From Lonicera japonica (taxonomy: Eukaryota > Streptophyta > Magnoliopsida > Dipsacales > Caprifoliaceae), in contig CM038468.1 of assembly GCA_021464415.1 (NCBI GenBank), forward strand, positions 41,404,969-41,468,968: a stretch of DNA of 64,000 bases, given 5' to 3'. Below, one piece after another: positions 48,735 through 61,876 of this stretch. How positions within the stretch are numbered: position 1 is the stretch's first letter; every line of letters begins with the position of its first letter. The position numbers and the translations under genes are program-made. The notes beneath the pieces are model-generated. The model was not told the origin of the DNA, did not search any database, and was given only the letters and a program-made list of their open reading frames with translations.

Positions 48735-50725
48735 TTAAGAGTCTTTAAAACTATCCCATGCCGGGTTTAAGTCAGCATATATATATCTGGATCCACTGGC
48801 TCCTAAAAACTACGTAGTCGATTTATAATTAATCTGTGAAACTTACCTTCTCTATTTTAAACCCTAATTACTCTGTAAAACTTACCACATTTATTTTAAA
48901 CTCGCAACATATTAGAAGTTGACCACAGACACTTTTGGAAATATCTTGTAGAGATTAGGGTAAATGGAGCAAGGGAAAATGTGAGTTCGCAATTGAAATA
49001 CCAGAATTTGAAAGGGACTAGCATGTTGCGGCACATGTGTATTTGTATTATGGTTTGGAGGGTAGGGTGCATCTATACCCATAGGCCTAAAATTTTGGCA
49101 TTCATGAGCGCAAGGACAACAACTAGTGACAGGCCTGTTTTCCTTCTTATCTATATTTTTATATTTATTTATTTCCGTCGACTCGTTTTTAATAAAGTAT
49201 GAAAAGTTAAATTTATTCAATGTATTTGATGTACAATGTAGTAAAATAAGTTAAATTTTTTACCTAAACATAAAAGTGTTATATGACAAAAAGGGTTTTT
49301 TCTTTGTTTGTAAAAAAAAAATTTATACATATTTTTTTTTTAAAATATGATAAAATTTTATCTATATTGTAGAATAAAGTACTACCAAAAAAAGGGTTCT
49401 TGATGCTCTTAGCGGAAAAGGAATAAGAACATCTCAATATAATAAAGTCGATGATAAAATTCTATATGAAATTATTGGTGCTTTTATGCGGGGGGCAAAA
49501 ATCATGTGAATTCTCTCTCTTGACCAAACATGAATATAATCCGTTTGTTGTAGTGTATATCATGTGTTAACGTTAACCAATTGTACCAAAGTTTTTCTCA
49601 CATCCAATTGTTTTATGGACCCGCACTTAGTGCAGTTGTTCAAATGGAGACTGCCCGGTGAAATTAGCAAGTTTGAAATCAAGGGCTCAAACTCTGTCCT
49701 CTCTCCCTTCCCTTCTCTTCAACTCAAATCATACGTTTAATTTATATGAAATTGTCAAAGAGTAATGCTAACTAGACACATTTAGCTCAACAATCTTATC
49801 AATTTTTTTTAAAGTGATTTGAATTTACACCCAATGAAACTTGAGTTTCTATCTGTCGTCGAGCCATTTTTTGAGGACTTTATGTGATTCAGCCTTTCTT
49901 ATTCACTCTTCTTTAGATGGATTTGAATTTGTACATGAGGGAGTTTGAGTTTGCATCTTTGCTGCCCTTGAGTCATTCTCTAAGGACTTTATTTGCATAT
50001 TTGTTGTGATAAAACTTGCCTTTTCAATTTGAATATAGCTATCTCTTACTTGTGAGAGGCATGCACTTGCCATTAAATATCCTTGGGATATATGAATATA
50101 TATATCTGAATAAAATGAGTTGATTGTAAAATGCCATATGTTTATCACTCATAACCAAATAAATTCAAGCAAAAACTTAAATATATTTTGTGGTTTATTT
50201 AAGTAAAAAAAAATATTTTCAATTTCAACACCAGGGTCTATTAATAAGAAGTTAGAAAATGATAAGAAAAACAATTAGTTTATGTAAAAATGTGAAAAAA
50301 AGTTGGGCAGTGATAAGTTTTTTATTTTATTTTTATTTTTTTCTTTCATGAAATATAACAAAGATGAAGAATATCTCACCGAATAAATCGACATATCATC
50401 TAGCTTCTCATTAAAAAAAAAAACAATTATTGTTCTTATCATTTTTGAACTCCCATATTAGACTGACCCTAAATTTATAGTATATATATAAAGCGTGATG
50501 AACAATTTTGGCAACTCTATGAAATTACATAATTGCCCTTCACGTGCTTGTTTGGTTCGAGTTGGTTTGTCCTTGAAATCTTAAAATGATAAATTGACAA
50601 TAAGAGTTTCTTATAATTCATGTCAAGAAATTTAATCATAATTTAATGATACTTAAACTTGTCATATGAAATTATCATTTTGGGTTTCTAGAATGAGCAA
50701 AAATTCGAACCAATTGAACACTAAG

Positions 50726-51202
50726 GCCTCGTTTGATTCAAGTATTAGAGTAAGTGGAATTAATAATACCAGTATTAATAGTACTGGACTATTAATCCTG
50801 GTATTAATTTAATACCAATACCCTGTTTGATTCATGCAATATTAATACTGGAATATCTCATGCTGATGTTAATACCATGCTTGATTCTGTAACTCATATA
50901 CGGGATTATATTTTGGACTAACAAAAGAAAAAAAAAATTAAAATAATAATAATGTAGTAGTAGTGACATTTTTGAAAATATTATAGTAGTAATGGCATTT
51001 TTGAAAATATATGGTTCATTTTTCTTAATCCTGAATAAACAATACCATCTCCCCCTGGTATTAAATTATACCACAAAGAGTGTTATTAAGTTAGTACCGG
51101 TATTAGTAATCCCAGCACATTTGTGCGAATCAAACAAGGTATTATAAAAAAGTGATATTAACAATCTCATTCCACTTTTTAATACTTGAATCAAACGAGG
51201 CC
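50726..51202. mobile_element. Tourist-like MITE with near-perfect 23-bp inverted repeats
   Basis: Both ends, read inward, begin GGCCTCGTTTGATTCAAGTA then TTA. TAA flanks both sides (50723-50725 and 51203-51205). The inside is rich in GTATTAATACTGG-type palindromes. Length 477 bp. The good ends suggest recent movement. Confidence 0.85.
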
Positions 51203-51724
51203 TAAAAGTAATACTTAAAAGGGGACTTAAATCCATGTTATCAACCTTAAAAAAACTGAAATTGTTATCACTTGACTAAATACAACCAAGTGATTTTGTT
51301 TTAAAAATTCGACTGTTTTTTAAGACTTAAAAGCCCAATAAAAAGTGGGCTATCTTTTGACTAAATGGGCCACTTGCCTTTGTGTTTTCTTCTCGTCCAT
51401 TTTTCCACTTTAACGTTAGCGCCCAGTCCCGAGCGGGAACGCATATTCTCTCTCACGACGAACAAAATAGCTACGCCGGCTGATAAATCATTCATAAATC
51501 TAAGTGGGGTTCAGCTTCCATCGCAAGTTTTTAGGTTGATTCGCGGCTTCGAGGATTTAGAGAAAAAAAAAAGTTATTATTCTTTTTATTTGGCGAGTAC
51601 AAATTTTAAAAATATTTTTCATTAGAAGTAGGAGGGAAAATTATCTTACTCGAATTTTATGGAATTGATTTTTTCTTATAATTTTTTAACATTTATTATA
51701 AATTTTTTGAATAATAATACTTTA

Positions 51725-51979
51725 ACCTCAAGGGGTTGGTCTACTAGCTTCGGCCTGAGGCTAAAGGGCTCTTAGCAGCCGGTCTCATGTTCGAATCCTG
51801 GGCAGCACCAACACCTTGGGGCCAGCCATCACTCATGGAGAACGGGCAGACATTTAATACCAATGCGACCGCCATGGGGTTTAGTCACCTTGTACAGCAG
51901 TGGCCTGTACGAGGATCGGGGATTAGTAGGACCGAAGGTGCGGATACCCCGGGGTACGACAAAAAAAATAAAAATAAAA
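51725..51979 (+). mobile_element. tRNA-derived SINE with 14-bp target duplication
   Basis: AATAATAATACTTT occurs at 51710-51723 and 51980-51993. The enclosed segment starts with a tRNA-like head (TTGGTCTACTAGC A box and ATGTTCGAATCCTGG B box), has a GC-rich body unlike the surrounding DNA, and ends in an A-rich tail (AAAAAAAATAAAAATAAAA). It is a textbook retroposed SINE. Confidence 0.88.
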
Positions 51980-52799
51980 AATAATAATACTTTTACTTAA
52001 ATATGTTATTGCTAAATTTATCCATTGAATGATTGTTTTTTGTTTTTATTTTAAAATACAAGAATATTATTAAAATATTGATATATTTTTACCTTTTTTT
52101 TATATCAACCAAATATCAGAACCAAATATTGAAAGAAAAATTAAATGGTATGTTTTGAATATTTTTCATGTTTTTATCAAATACATGAAATAAAACTTAA
52201 CATAAACTTTAATTTCTCACCTTAATGAAAAAGACAAAAAAATTAATTTTTCTTCTATGAACTAAATGAGATCGTAAGGTTGACTTTTGACGGATATAAA
52301 AATTTTAGTGATTAACAGTTAGCACTTTTCATAAATAAAAATTAGTAGGCACTTTTCACAAATGAAAATTAGTTAAGCTTTGCTAATGTTGATCTGGATA
52401 CTTGTAAAAGGAATTGTTTAATAAAAAAAATTACTACTAACTTTACTCATGTTCTTATGCGCACAATATCTATTATCTTGCATTTTCTTAAATTTTCAGC
52501 AAAGAAGGATGATCGAGATATAAATATATTCGCCGAGATATAGCATATTGACAATCAGTATTCAGTAACATAATTTTCGGGAATATATAGCGGAACCAAA
52601 TTTAGTGGCAGCATATATGCACTTTTATATTCCTTAACTCTACTTGCGAAGGAGGTGACCCCATTTCCGCGTAGCCATAACGCAGCAAAGTGACTAATAA
52701 TCAGAGCATCCGCTGAGAAGTGAGAATTACCTCCCCCGCCCCCGACTCCCTCCCCTACATACTGCATTGATCATCTGCACATCAAGTCGTCGACCGAAA

Positions 52800-55700
52800 A
52801 TGGAATATGCTGTTGATTCAGGTAACCGGCCGACGATCATGGTGACTAACGACGACGGAATCGATGCACCTGGTTTGCAAGGCCTTGTTCGCGTTCTTGT
52901 CTCTGCCAATCGCTACCAGGTTCTGGTCTGCGCTCCCGATTCGTACGTGTCTCTCTCCGAACCTCTTACTATTGAGAGTTTTAGCATATGTGATGAGAAT
53001 TATAGCTCGATTTAATAGTCTCTAGTTTTTTAGTTTAATTTAGTGCAAATCAGTTTTGTTACAGTTATGTAAGCTACTATTGAGAGTTTTAACATTTGTG
53101 ATGAGAATTATAGCTCAGTTTAGTAGTCTTTAGTTTTTCAGTGTAATTTTGTTTAATTTAGTGCAAATCAGTTTAGTTATAGCCTTATAGTTATGTAAGC
53201 TACTAGTGAGAGTTTTAACGTGTGATTAGAATTATAGCTCAGTTTAACAGTCTTTATTTTTCCAGTGTAATTTTGTTTAATTTCATGCAAATCAGTGTTG
53301 CTATAGTTACGTAAGCTACTATTGAGAGGTTTTGCAATTTTTTTTAATGAGAATTACAGCTCAATTTAATAGTCTCTAGTGTTTCAGCGTAATGTTGTTT
53401 AATTTAGTGCAAATCAGCGTTGTTATAGAATATAGACTTACTAGGTTATAACTTGTGCCAAAGGAACCATCAACCATACACAATTCTTTATCTCTTACAC
53501 ATTCGTATAGTTATGTATACTATTGAGAGTTTTAGCATTTGTGATAAGAATTATAGCTCGGCTTATTAGTCTTTAGTTTTTCAGCCTAATTCTGTTTAAT
53601 TTAGAGTGTTCTTATTGTTATTCAAGCTACTACTGAGAGTTTTTCCATTTGTGATGAGAATTATAGTTCAGTGTAATGTCTCTAGTTTTTCAACCAAAGT
53701 CTGTTTAATTCAGCGTAAATCACCATTCAGTTACTATTTGGGAGTTTAAAGATGGAGTGAAATGAAGAGAATAATCTAAAATTTAGGATCTGGTTCTTAA
53801 TTCAAGTCCAACTATGAAGATATATTTGGTTCAGAAAATTCTTGGACCATTTTGTAAAAGGAATTATAATATAAGAGTATAATCATGCTGACTTAATTTC
53901 CATGTTGATGTCCCAGCCTATACTTTTGCTGTGTCATTTCTTGAGTTCACCTGCATCGATTGATGCGTTCTTTTTGTTCTTTTACGTGTAACCTGCATTT
54001 TCATCGAGGCTTCATAATTGACGAGAAATGTATGAGGTTCTATCATCTTTAATAGTGCCTTATAAATAGTTGTAGATGATCATTTTTTTTTCAATGCACA
54101 TATTCGGGTGAGTCAATATGTTAGCTATCCCCATTTCATAGTTCTTTGAATATCAAAGATAGTCTAAATCAGCAGCAGGATTAATAAGTTGACTTTAAGT
54201 AAATATGGAATACAAGCTGAGAGGGAGTATTGTTTTGATGCGTAGCAAAGTAGATATGATGTACTGACATCAGTTTTAAAATGCGAGACTAGCCTTTCTT
54301 TGATAGAATCTAGTGTCATTTCTTATATAAACCTATTCCAGGGAAAAGTCAGCAGTGAGCCACAGTATTACCTGGCGTCATGCTATTTCTGTCAAGAGAG
54401 TGGATATTAATGGAGCAACGGCTTTTGCAGTTTCTGGCAAGTTAAAATCTTCATTTTTGCTCTCTCATATAAGTATATGTACATATATGCATATGTACAT
54501 ATATATATATATATGTAGTCCCGCTCTCATGCGGCTAACCAGATTTTTGTTGCAAAATGCAATACCTTATGCATTCGAGACAAAAAATCATTGATAAAAG
54601 GCCAGTCCACATGAGAGGTGGCCTGTATATATAGATGTATATTTTCGATGTGTTGTGATCTGAGCAATTGCAGTTTCTGTCTTTAGACACTTAGCATATG
54701 ATCTAATAGATATAATTGATATTTCTCCTTCCTTCAGACAACCTTCTCTCTTGATTCCCCCCATAACGAGGATAAAACTATACTAAATTCAGAGGGAAAT
54801 GGTAATTGAAAGATATTTATGGCCAAGAATAATAACTCCTTCTAAGTTTCTTTTTGAGCATTTATTACAAATTATATGTCATACGTCTTGGTTCCTTGAT
54901 CTGTTTGAAAGAGCTGTATGCCTGTATACAAGGAAGCTTTGTTAGCCGACAACGTGGGATACTATGGAGGTGTGCGAAATCTAAAATTTTGTGAGCTCTT
55001 TTAGAATTGATTCTTTACAAGGTCATACCAATAGCTAGGGGTGTGAGATACAATGAGATGGATATCGAGAATAGGAGATGTGTTCCCAGTTCAATTATGT
55101 TAAGTGACCCTAATCTGTAGATTAAGCTTGATTTTTTTGTGGAAGTGCTAGGGTGTAACTATGGTGGGCTTTTATTCAGAAAGTAATCCCTTTAGGCAAA
55201 ATGTGATCATTGATAGGTTGGTTAAAAGAGGTTGAGCGCAGTAGTGGAAGACACCATTTAACCTCTCAAAGGGCCTTTGCTGGGGATAATCATATTTTGG
55301 ATACTATTTTGGTGGCTATGAACCAGGGATTCTTTTGAAAGGGTCAACACACCTGGATCATATTCCAATTGGATATTTCATTTAGCAGCTTCGGATATCT
55401 GGTGATACTTCTCTTTCATGGGATGTTCATTTATTGAGAAGATTAAAATGATAGGGAAGGAGAGTTAATTGCTTAATTTTCTCAATTTTGGTCACTTTTC
55501 TTCATCTAATAGTAACATGGTCAGGTTGACATTTGTGATGTATCTTCTTCTGCAAATCCTTTTTCTTTAATTTTTTAACTCTGAATTGCTTAATTTTTCC
55601 ATATGACCTTTGATTAGGAAATTTGGAATCCCCCTTAAAGTCAAGGCAATTTTCGTGGTCAATTGTTCTGAATAATCTCAATTAGAATGGCATGTTGTTG

Positions 55701-58700
55701 GTGTGGAGGCTGTACGGCCCATATGTCCCTATATTTGCATTACCTGTTGACAGGTTATGGCGTCTCATGATCATGCCCATGTGTTTCTACATTGTTCGCT
55801 ATGTTCTAAATTGCGGTAGGCGGGCCTAGCGCAGCCATAGTATGCCCTAGCACTTTTGTCAGGCCTAGGCAGCTAGACACTAGGCAGTCTTTTATTCACT
55901 TATATATTTATTAAAATATAAATTATAATAATAAAGGAAATAAAATTTCACCTCTTGAAAAGGCCCAATTGTTCACTAAGCAAACATTTCCCATAATTCA
56001 ATTATAGACAAAAACAGTTCTCAAAATAAAAGGAAGTTAAAAACTCCACCCATCACACTTGATCACCTCCTTGCCAGTCTAGGCGGCTGACTAGCCTAGC
56101 ATCTTTGCAGTGCCTAGGTGGTATCTGTAGCAGATTTTAAGCTGTGTGATGCCTTTGGTCGAGATTGTTTGGAGCTCTTGTGGAGGGCTGATGCATTGAG
56201 CATTTTATGGTAGTCAGAACTCAGAAGTGGAATGAATAGAATTTATGGACATTATTTTTTGCCATTTCTTGGGAGTTACGTGGTTAAAGAGGAAGGATTT
56301 ATCACGGACAATCACTGGCGTTTCATCTTCTATTTGACAGGATGGTGGTGTTAGCATCTTTTTGGGCTTCTACTATTGGAGCTTTTAGGGGTATTTCTGT
56401 TTTTGACTCAGAGGAGCAAGATTGGAGGGCCTCTTTAGATTTGAGATTTTATTTTTCATTTCCTTGTTATTGGGAGGATGCGTTGTCCCCATAGTTTGTG
56501 CTGCCTTCATGACAATGAGTACCTTTATCTTATTACATAAATGATTGCAGTTAGTACCTTACCAAAACATTCATAGTACATATAATATCATAGTAAGAAT
56601 ACAGAGGGAGTGATCATATCTGCCGAATGCTACAAGAATGGAAGAAATCATTCTTATGTGCATGCTATGTGAACTCAACCTATAGATGATCTCTTATTCC
56701 CTTTATGTCCCTTGACTCTCAGCCCTTTGTAGGACCTGGTTTTTAGATCAAAAAATCTCTCTTACTCACTGAATTATTGGTTCAATAAGGGAACGGTCAT
56801 ACTCTGACTGGAGTTCTATAAGCATAATTAGCAGTAGAATAACATTGTGCCCATTCCACTTTCATTCTTTTTAGCAAAGGGGATACTTCACTCAAAGCAA
56901 AACAATCACTAACAATTTGATTTGTTGTGTGGATTTCAGATTTTTTTTCCAATTCATTTACGCTCTTATTTTCCTTGCACCCTTTGCAGGAACTCCTGCA
57001 GACTGTACTTCTTTGGGAATCACCAAATCAATCTTTTCTTCAGTGCCTGATCTGGTATCCCCTTCAGCTTCAAATTATAGTATGAAAATGTTAATGCACC
57101 ATGTAACATAGATTCTCCACTTTAGGACTTTCAACCTTGTCTAACATTTCAAATGGGATGCATGTTCTACTTGTATGAGTTGGCCATATTACTCCACAAA
57201 TCATTGTTTTAATTTCCATTATTATTATAATAGGCAAACCTTGTTAAAGAACTTTAATCTGTGGATAGCCTGCTCCCTTCAACCTGGTTTTGTGCCTTGG
57301 GGTGTTTGGTGTTCCTATGATTTTTTTTTATGCTAACTTATTTCAACTGCTTTTCACAGGTAATTAGTGGCATAAATATGGGTAGTAACTGCGGTTATCA
57401 CATGTCAGTAATATTTTCTCTGTTTTCCTTGATGTCTTGTTTATATTTGTTTTCTTGGTTTTGAAACTTGAAGATCCTTTTTAGCATGTCTAGTCTCACT
57501 GACTCACTGCATATGTCAATGCAACATCACTGGCACTCAATAATTTAACTACACAAACTTCATTATAGGTAGTCCATTATATGTTGTTGGATTAATTTAA
57601 TTTATGATATTACAGCTTTTGACAAAATTGATGCGATTATTTACTACTTTTTGTGCATTTCTGTTTAAGAACACACTTTTGTTTATAACTTATAAAGTAC
57701 ATTTTTCCACAAAATATACATTTTTTGGGTACTATTTTGACTCAAAATGGTGTAATACTATATCCTTACTAACACAACGCAAAAGTCCATTATGGTTCAG
57801 TACTTCCGTACAAAGTAGTTCTCGCATATAGTTGTGCCGCGTATCAATAGTTGTCTTATATCCATCAGTAAGTAATCTTCTATTTGCAATAAATAATTTT
57901 TACCTAATATTTTAAACTATGGTTCTGACTTGGATCACTCGAGTGCAGTGTTTACTCAGGAACAGTAGCAGCTGCTCGGGAGGCCTTTTTCTATGGTGTA
58001 CCTTCTCTATCATTATCATATGACTGGTAGGTACTCTTATACTTTACATGGATTCAATATGGGTAACATTTAGGTTGAACCTTTATGTCTGTTGAAATAA
58101 AAATGAATAAAAAACTAAATGGTAACTCATGTAACTTGCGTGCTTAAATAAACTGTTAAGTTTGACTTCTCAGTGATGAGTTGATGTACTGTGGCTCTAT
58201 TATTTAGTTTACTTTTGGTTGTCTTATACCGTACCTTTCTTGTCTTTTGATACTAACACTGTTGTTGAAGAGAACAATAGGTCAGTGCTTCATTTATGAT
58301 GAGTTTGGATTATTGACTTACAGGGTTGAAGGAAAGAGCAGTATTAGCGATTTTACACTGGGTGCTGAGGCTTGCTTACCCATCATTAATGCAATTTTGG
58401 CTGAGATCAAGAATAAAACCTACCCTCAGAGATGTTTTCTGAATATAGATTTACCAACAAATGTTGCAAATCATAGGGTGAGTTTATAGACTAGTTTATG
58501 CCTAGAAATTACAATGGTTTATGTTGATGGTTTTGAGTAATTCAAGACTGAATATATACAAGTAGTCAAATACTCATAATTGAATTATATACAAGTGTCA
58601 GTTTCCATGCTAGATAGTCTAATAACCATTTTAAGAGCAAGTACTCATTTGTTATCTTATATTTGAATTTTGAAATATATCTGGAGTGGGACTTTATGAA

Positions 58701-59859
58701 AACAATTCTATTTTCTTATATGAAGCTGTACTTCATTTTGCAGAGGAGACTTAATATTGTTTTGGTTCCTTCCAGGGATATAAATTGACCAATCAGGGGG
58801 TGAGTATATTCAAAATGGGGTGGAGGCAAGTTACTTCTGATGCACAAGGAGATAAAATGTTATCAACTATGTCAATGGAGACAAATTCATCAACATTTTC
58901 AGATATCAGTGCTTCAACTGTATGTCAAGAACATCTTTTATTCAGGAGAGTAAGTGAGATCTCTCTTCCAGATACCCAATTGTTTGCTTAAAAATTTGTC
59001 ATTATTCTGTTCTGCTCAAATGGTTCTGTTGAACATAATTGTTGCTTTCTTCTCATTCTACCTTTTATGTATTACTCTCTTTGTCCCAAATTAGGGGTCC
59101 AGTTTGGGTTTTACACTTTTTTAAGGATACACGAATTTTAACCTAATCAATGGTTGTGAACAAAACTTGTTTGGTATTGTGAAATTTGGTACATTAATTA
59201 TGTCTCGCAAAGGAAAATGGATTCTTAATTTTGGTCATCGAGAAAAGGAAAAGTGGACCCTTAATTGTGACAAAGGCAGTATTTTCTAAATGGACACATT
59301 TTCCTAATGTTGTTAAGTTGCAATTAGTTCTGCAGCAACAATTGCAATGCCCATTGACAGGTTGATGAGATTTTAAAGATGAACTCTTTGAACTCTGGTT
59401 ATACATAAATGAAAAAACCTAACTCCTCCTGAACATTTTAATCTGAAGAGAGACACAAAATTCTATTAAATACTACATACAAAAGCTTATGGTAATGAAG
59501 TGAGAAATTATCAGGAAAACAGTTCACACATTTTCTTTTTAAATTTTCTAATTCACCGTTGTACAAAGTTCAATTGAAAATCTATAATTTGTGATTTTTC
59601 TAGGTAAGAGGACCTCAGAGGCAAGAAGATGGAGACAAGGACCACGGTTCCCTCAAAGATGGATATGTGAGTATTTTTGTTTTTGCTACTTGTTAAATGT
59701 TGCGGGAGAAGGGATGTCCATGATTAACATATCACTTATTCTTCATTTCAGATAACTGTGACTCCTCTCGGTGCCCTATCTCACGCAGAGGTAGATTGTC
59801 AGAAATTTTTCAAAGAATGGCTGCCGGCTGTCACTGACCGATCTTCTTCGGCCTTATAA
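52800..59859 (+). CDS. SurE-like 5'/3'-nucleotidase/phosphatase (complete, nine exons, 307 aa)
   Basis: Exons: 52800-52942, 54342-54436, 56990-57054, 57360-57403, 57949-58026, 58324-58477, 58776-58949, 59604-59666 and 59752-59859; total 924 nt with no stop. The N-terminus carries the SurE metal-binding motif [20 protein letters not shown]. Other conserved blocks are [42 protein letters not shown] and [17 protein letters not shown], ending in [19 protein letters not shown]. SurE enzymes are divalent-metal phosphatases acting on nucleoside monophosphates; plant members are little studied. Intron 2 uses a GC donor (TCTG|GCAAGT), the only way to keep SGTPADC in frame. The ATG at 52800 is chosen because the SurE fold starts about 11 residues later. 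Length is typical of plant family members. The gene looks intact. Confidence 0.93.
52968..53730 (+). repeat. About six diverged 105-200-bp repeats in SurE-like intron 1
   Basis: Copies begin with variants of CTACTATTGAGAGTTTTAGC near 52968, 53073, 53200, 53318, 53517 and 53630, continue ATTTGTGATGAGAATTATAG and TAGTCTTTAGTTTTTCAG, and end with GTGCAAATCAGTGTTGTTAT. The first copy begins about 25 bp after the exon 1 donor. The one beginning at 53318 carries extra sequence. Confidence 0.85.
55140..56480 (+). mobile_element. Degenerate L1-type LINE remnant in SurE-like intron 2
   Basis: Pieces in order on the plus strand: a reverse-transcriptase-like stretch (about 55216-55338, [20 protein letters not shown], like the LINE motif SAFVxGRQILDxxLIANE); a zf-RVT-like piece ending [16 protein letters not shown] (about 55760-55815); and, beyond the nested foldback, a C-terminal-like piece ([15 protein letters not shown] then DWRASLDL, about 56345-56440). 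All are heavily mutated with stops. The conserved order argues for one old insertion. Confidence 0.5.
55815..56130. mobile_element. Candidate foldback/MITE with CTAGGC ends, nested in the LINE remnant
   Basis: Left end has GCGGTAGGCGGGCCTAGC and GGCCTAGGCAGCTAGACAC; right end has CTAGGCGGCTGACTAGCC and GTGCCTAGGTGG, roughly inverted. It interrupts the LINE frame after CSKL, which resumes after about 56130. Exact ends and target duplication are not resolved. It is similar in style to 40850-41045. Confidence 0.4.
59075..59279. mobile_element. Stowaway-like MITE in SurE-like intron 7
   Basis: Left end CTCTCTTTGTCCCAAATTAG and the right end read inward, CTGCCTTTGTCACAATTAAG, are diverged inverted repeats, each continuing into GGGTCCA. 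TA flanks both ends (59073-59074 and 59280-59281). Length 205 bp; it lies inside intron 58950-59603. Confidence 0.72.
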
Positions 59860-61876
59860 TGCCGATTACCTTCTTTAGTGACAAGTAAGAACCGAGAACC
59901 TATATAATGCATTTTGTTATTGGTAAGCTCCCTAAAATAGTTTTAAGATCAAATCCATTTCATTCCAGATTAATGTGGATTTGGGTAAAAAGGCTTCTTT
60001 AATCACTAAGCTAAGGTGGATAGTTACTATTTACTTTATAAAATGGAAACTTATTTTTCCTTTAACGAAATATCATTCTTATACAAAAATGTACGTCTCT
60101 TGGGGGTCGGTCAGCCGGCAACAGAACTCCGCCACTTGCTGGTGAGGCCTAGTGACCACAATGGATAGGAAGGGAGGCATAATGTATAAAGGACATAACT
60201 GGCCATTGGAAAATCGTTTTGCGTCCCTATGACTAGAATGCATTGTAAAATGCCTTTTTACTAAACTAGTTGTAGAGGAAGTACTACACTTGTACGTCAA
60301 ATCCTTGTGCTAAATTCTATCAGAAAGAAGGCCCCGCAGTGTGTCTTCTACCAAATTAATAACATTTTCCCACATCATATTTTCTTTTTCCTCTGCTCTA
60401 CAATTTTATTTTATTTCCTGTTTCTGTTCAATGCGAGTATAATACTTCATAATTTGTCTTTGCTGAGACTTGTTATAAGCAGAATTCACGCCTCGATGCC
60501 ACTGGACCGCAGCTCTTTCATTCCCAGACATTGCTAAAAGTCATACGGGTGCCCCTTATTTTTTTCCTTTCCAAGTCATGATTATCTTACTTGGTTATTA
60601 AAGTAAACTGTAAACCTAAATGTCGAACTTGTTAAATAATTTGATCCCTTTGGGTGTAATATCTTACACATAATATGGGTATCACACAAACAACATTTAG
60701 GCATAATTTGAAGAAAGTTTATAATTATTAAATAGACACTTCATTATATGATCTGATGATTTTAATTTGTTCGGTGTCGTACTTTGATTTACTAATTATT
60801 TACATATATTAAATTTCATTGTGGACCAGGTCAAAAAACATAGTAAGTAGTGCTTATAAATTTGTAATTACTCAATAATATTATAAAATTACATGAAAAT
60901 CATGCTGGTTATCCTATCCATTCAATAACTTTCATAGGTCAACTTCATGTATCTACTACAGGATGTGATAATATAATCAAACTTCCCACCTCAACTCCTT
61001 GAAATTGACACATCAACAATAAACTGCCAAAACAATTGTTAAAGAATTAAACTTCACTTCCAACAACGAAAAAAAGAAAAAAAGAAAGAAAAAACAGAGG
61101 AAGAAAATGCTCCAAATGAAGTCTTTTGTGAGTATATGGGGAAGGATTTAAAGAAGACCATTTATTTTGTCTTTAAATGTGGACCAATCATTTTAGGGAG
61201 GTAAACGGTTGAATTTTTTTATGAAACTTGGTGAAGATGATCTACATGATTAGTAGATAATCTCTACCAAATTTTATCAAAAAATTCAACTGAGAAGTAG
61301 GTTAGCTAAACATCTTAAATTTTAACGGCAAAAAAAGTGCGTATATATCAATTTTTTAGTTAACCCTCTTTCCGATTGAATTTTTCAATGAAATTTGGTG
61401 GAGGTGATTTACTACTAATTATGGAGATCATTTTCACCAAGTTTCATCAAAAAATTCATCCATTTACCTCCTCAAATTGATTTGTCCGCATTTAAGGACA
61501 AAAAAATTGGTCCTCTTAAGATCCTTCTCCCATATGTATATATATATAATTTATTTCTCGTTAAATTATCCGTTCTCTGTTTGTATACGAGAACTGAAAA
61601 GAACATCAAATGTATTCATCTAAAGTTGCTGGATGTTTGGTAGAAATAGTTCTGTGATGAGTGTAATATTAACTTTATTAATTTAGTAACAGATATTCTA
61701 ATTGAATCGCACTTTCATGGAACACTAGGAACAAAAAGGGGAAAAGAGAAAGAAAAAGAAAAAAAAAAGGAAGAAGAGAAGGCTTATATATACGTACAAG
61801 ACGTTATATGTAACTTATATATGTACATGACAGAAAATCTCTCATTCTCTGTTTCCGCGAGTGCAATAAAAAACCT
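59860..61876. other. Intergenic region, 3' flank of the SurE-like gene; no gene seen
   Basis: No open frame with recognisable similarity and no convincing transposon ends are seen. Polyadenylation for the SurE-like gene probably lies in the first few hundred bases, but no single signal stands out. Confidence 0.5.

Larger units (their letters stand above)
43731..52799. other. Intergenic region without genes apart from the listed MITEs and SINEs
   Basis: Beyond the individually listed elements no coding frame with known similarity is seen. Short simple repeats occur, such as C/CT/AT runs at 45091-45132 and AT runs near 46200, 47258 and 47608. An isolated exon-like stretch at 46534-46611 is treated under findings. 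Confidence 0.6.

Noticed and set aside
51725..51800. tRNA-like head with A and B boxes (also at 47060 and, on the minus strand, 43390-43310)
   Set aside because: These are heads of SINEs, not tRNA genes: no full cloverleaf, and target duplications and A-rich tails show retroposition.
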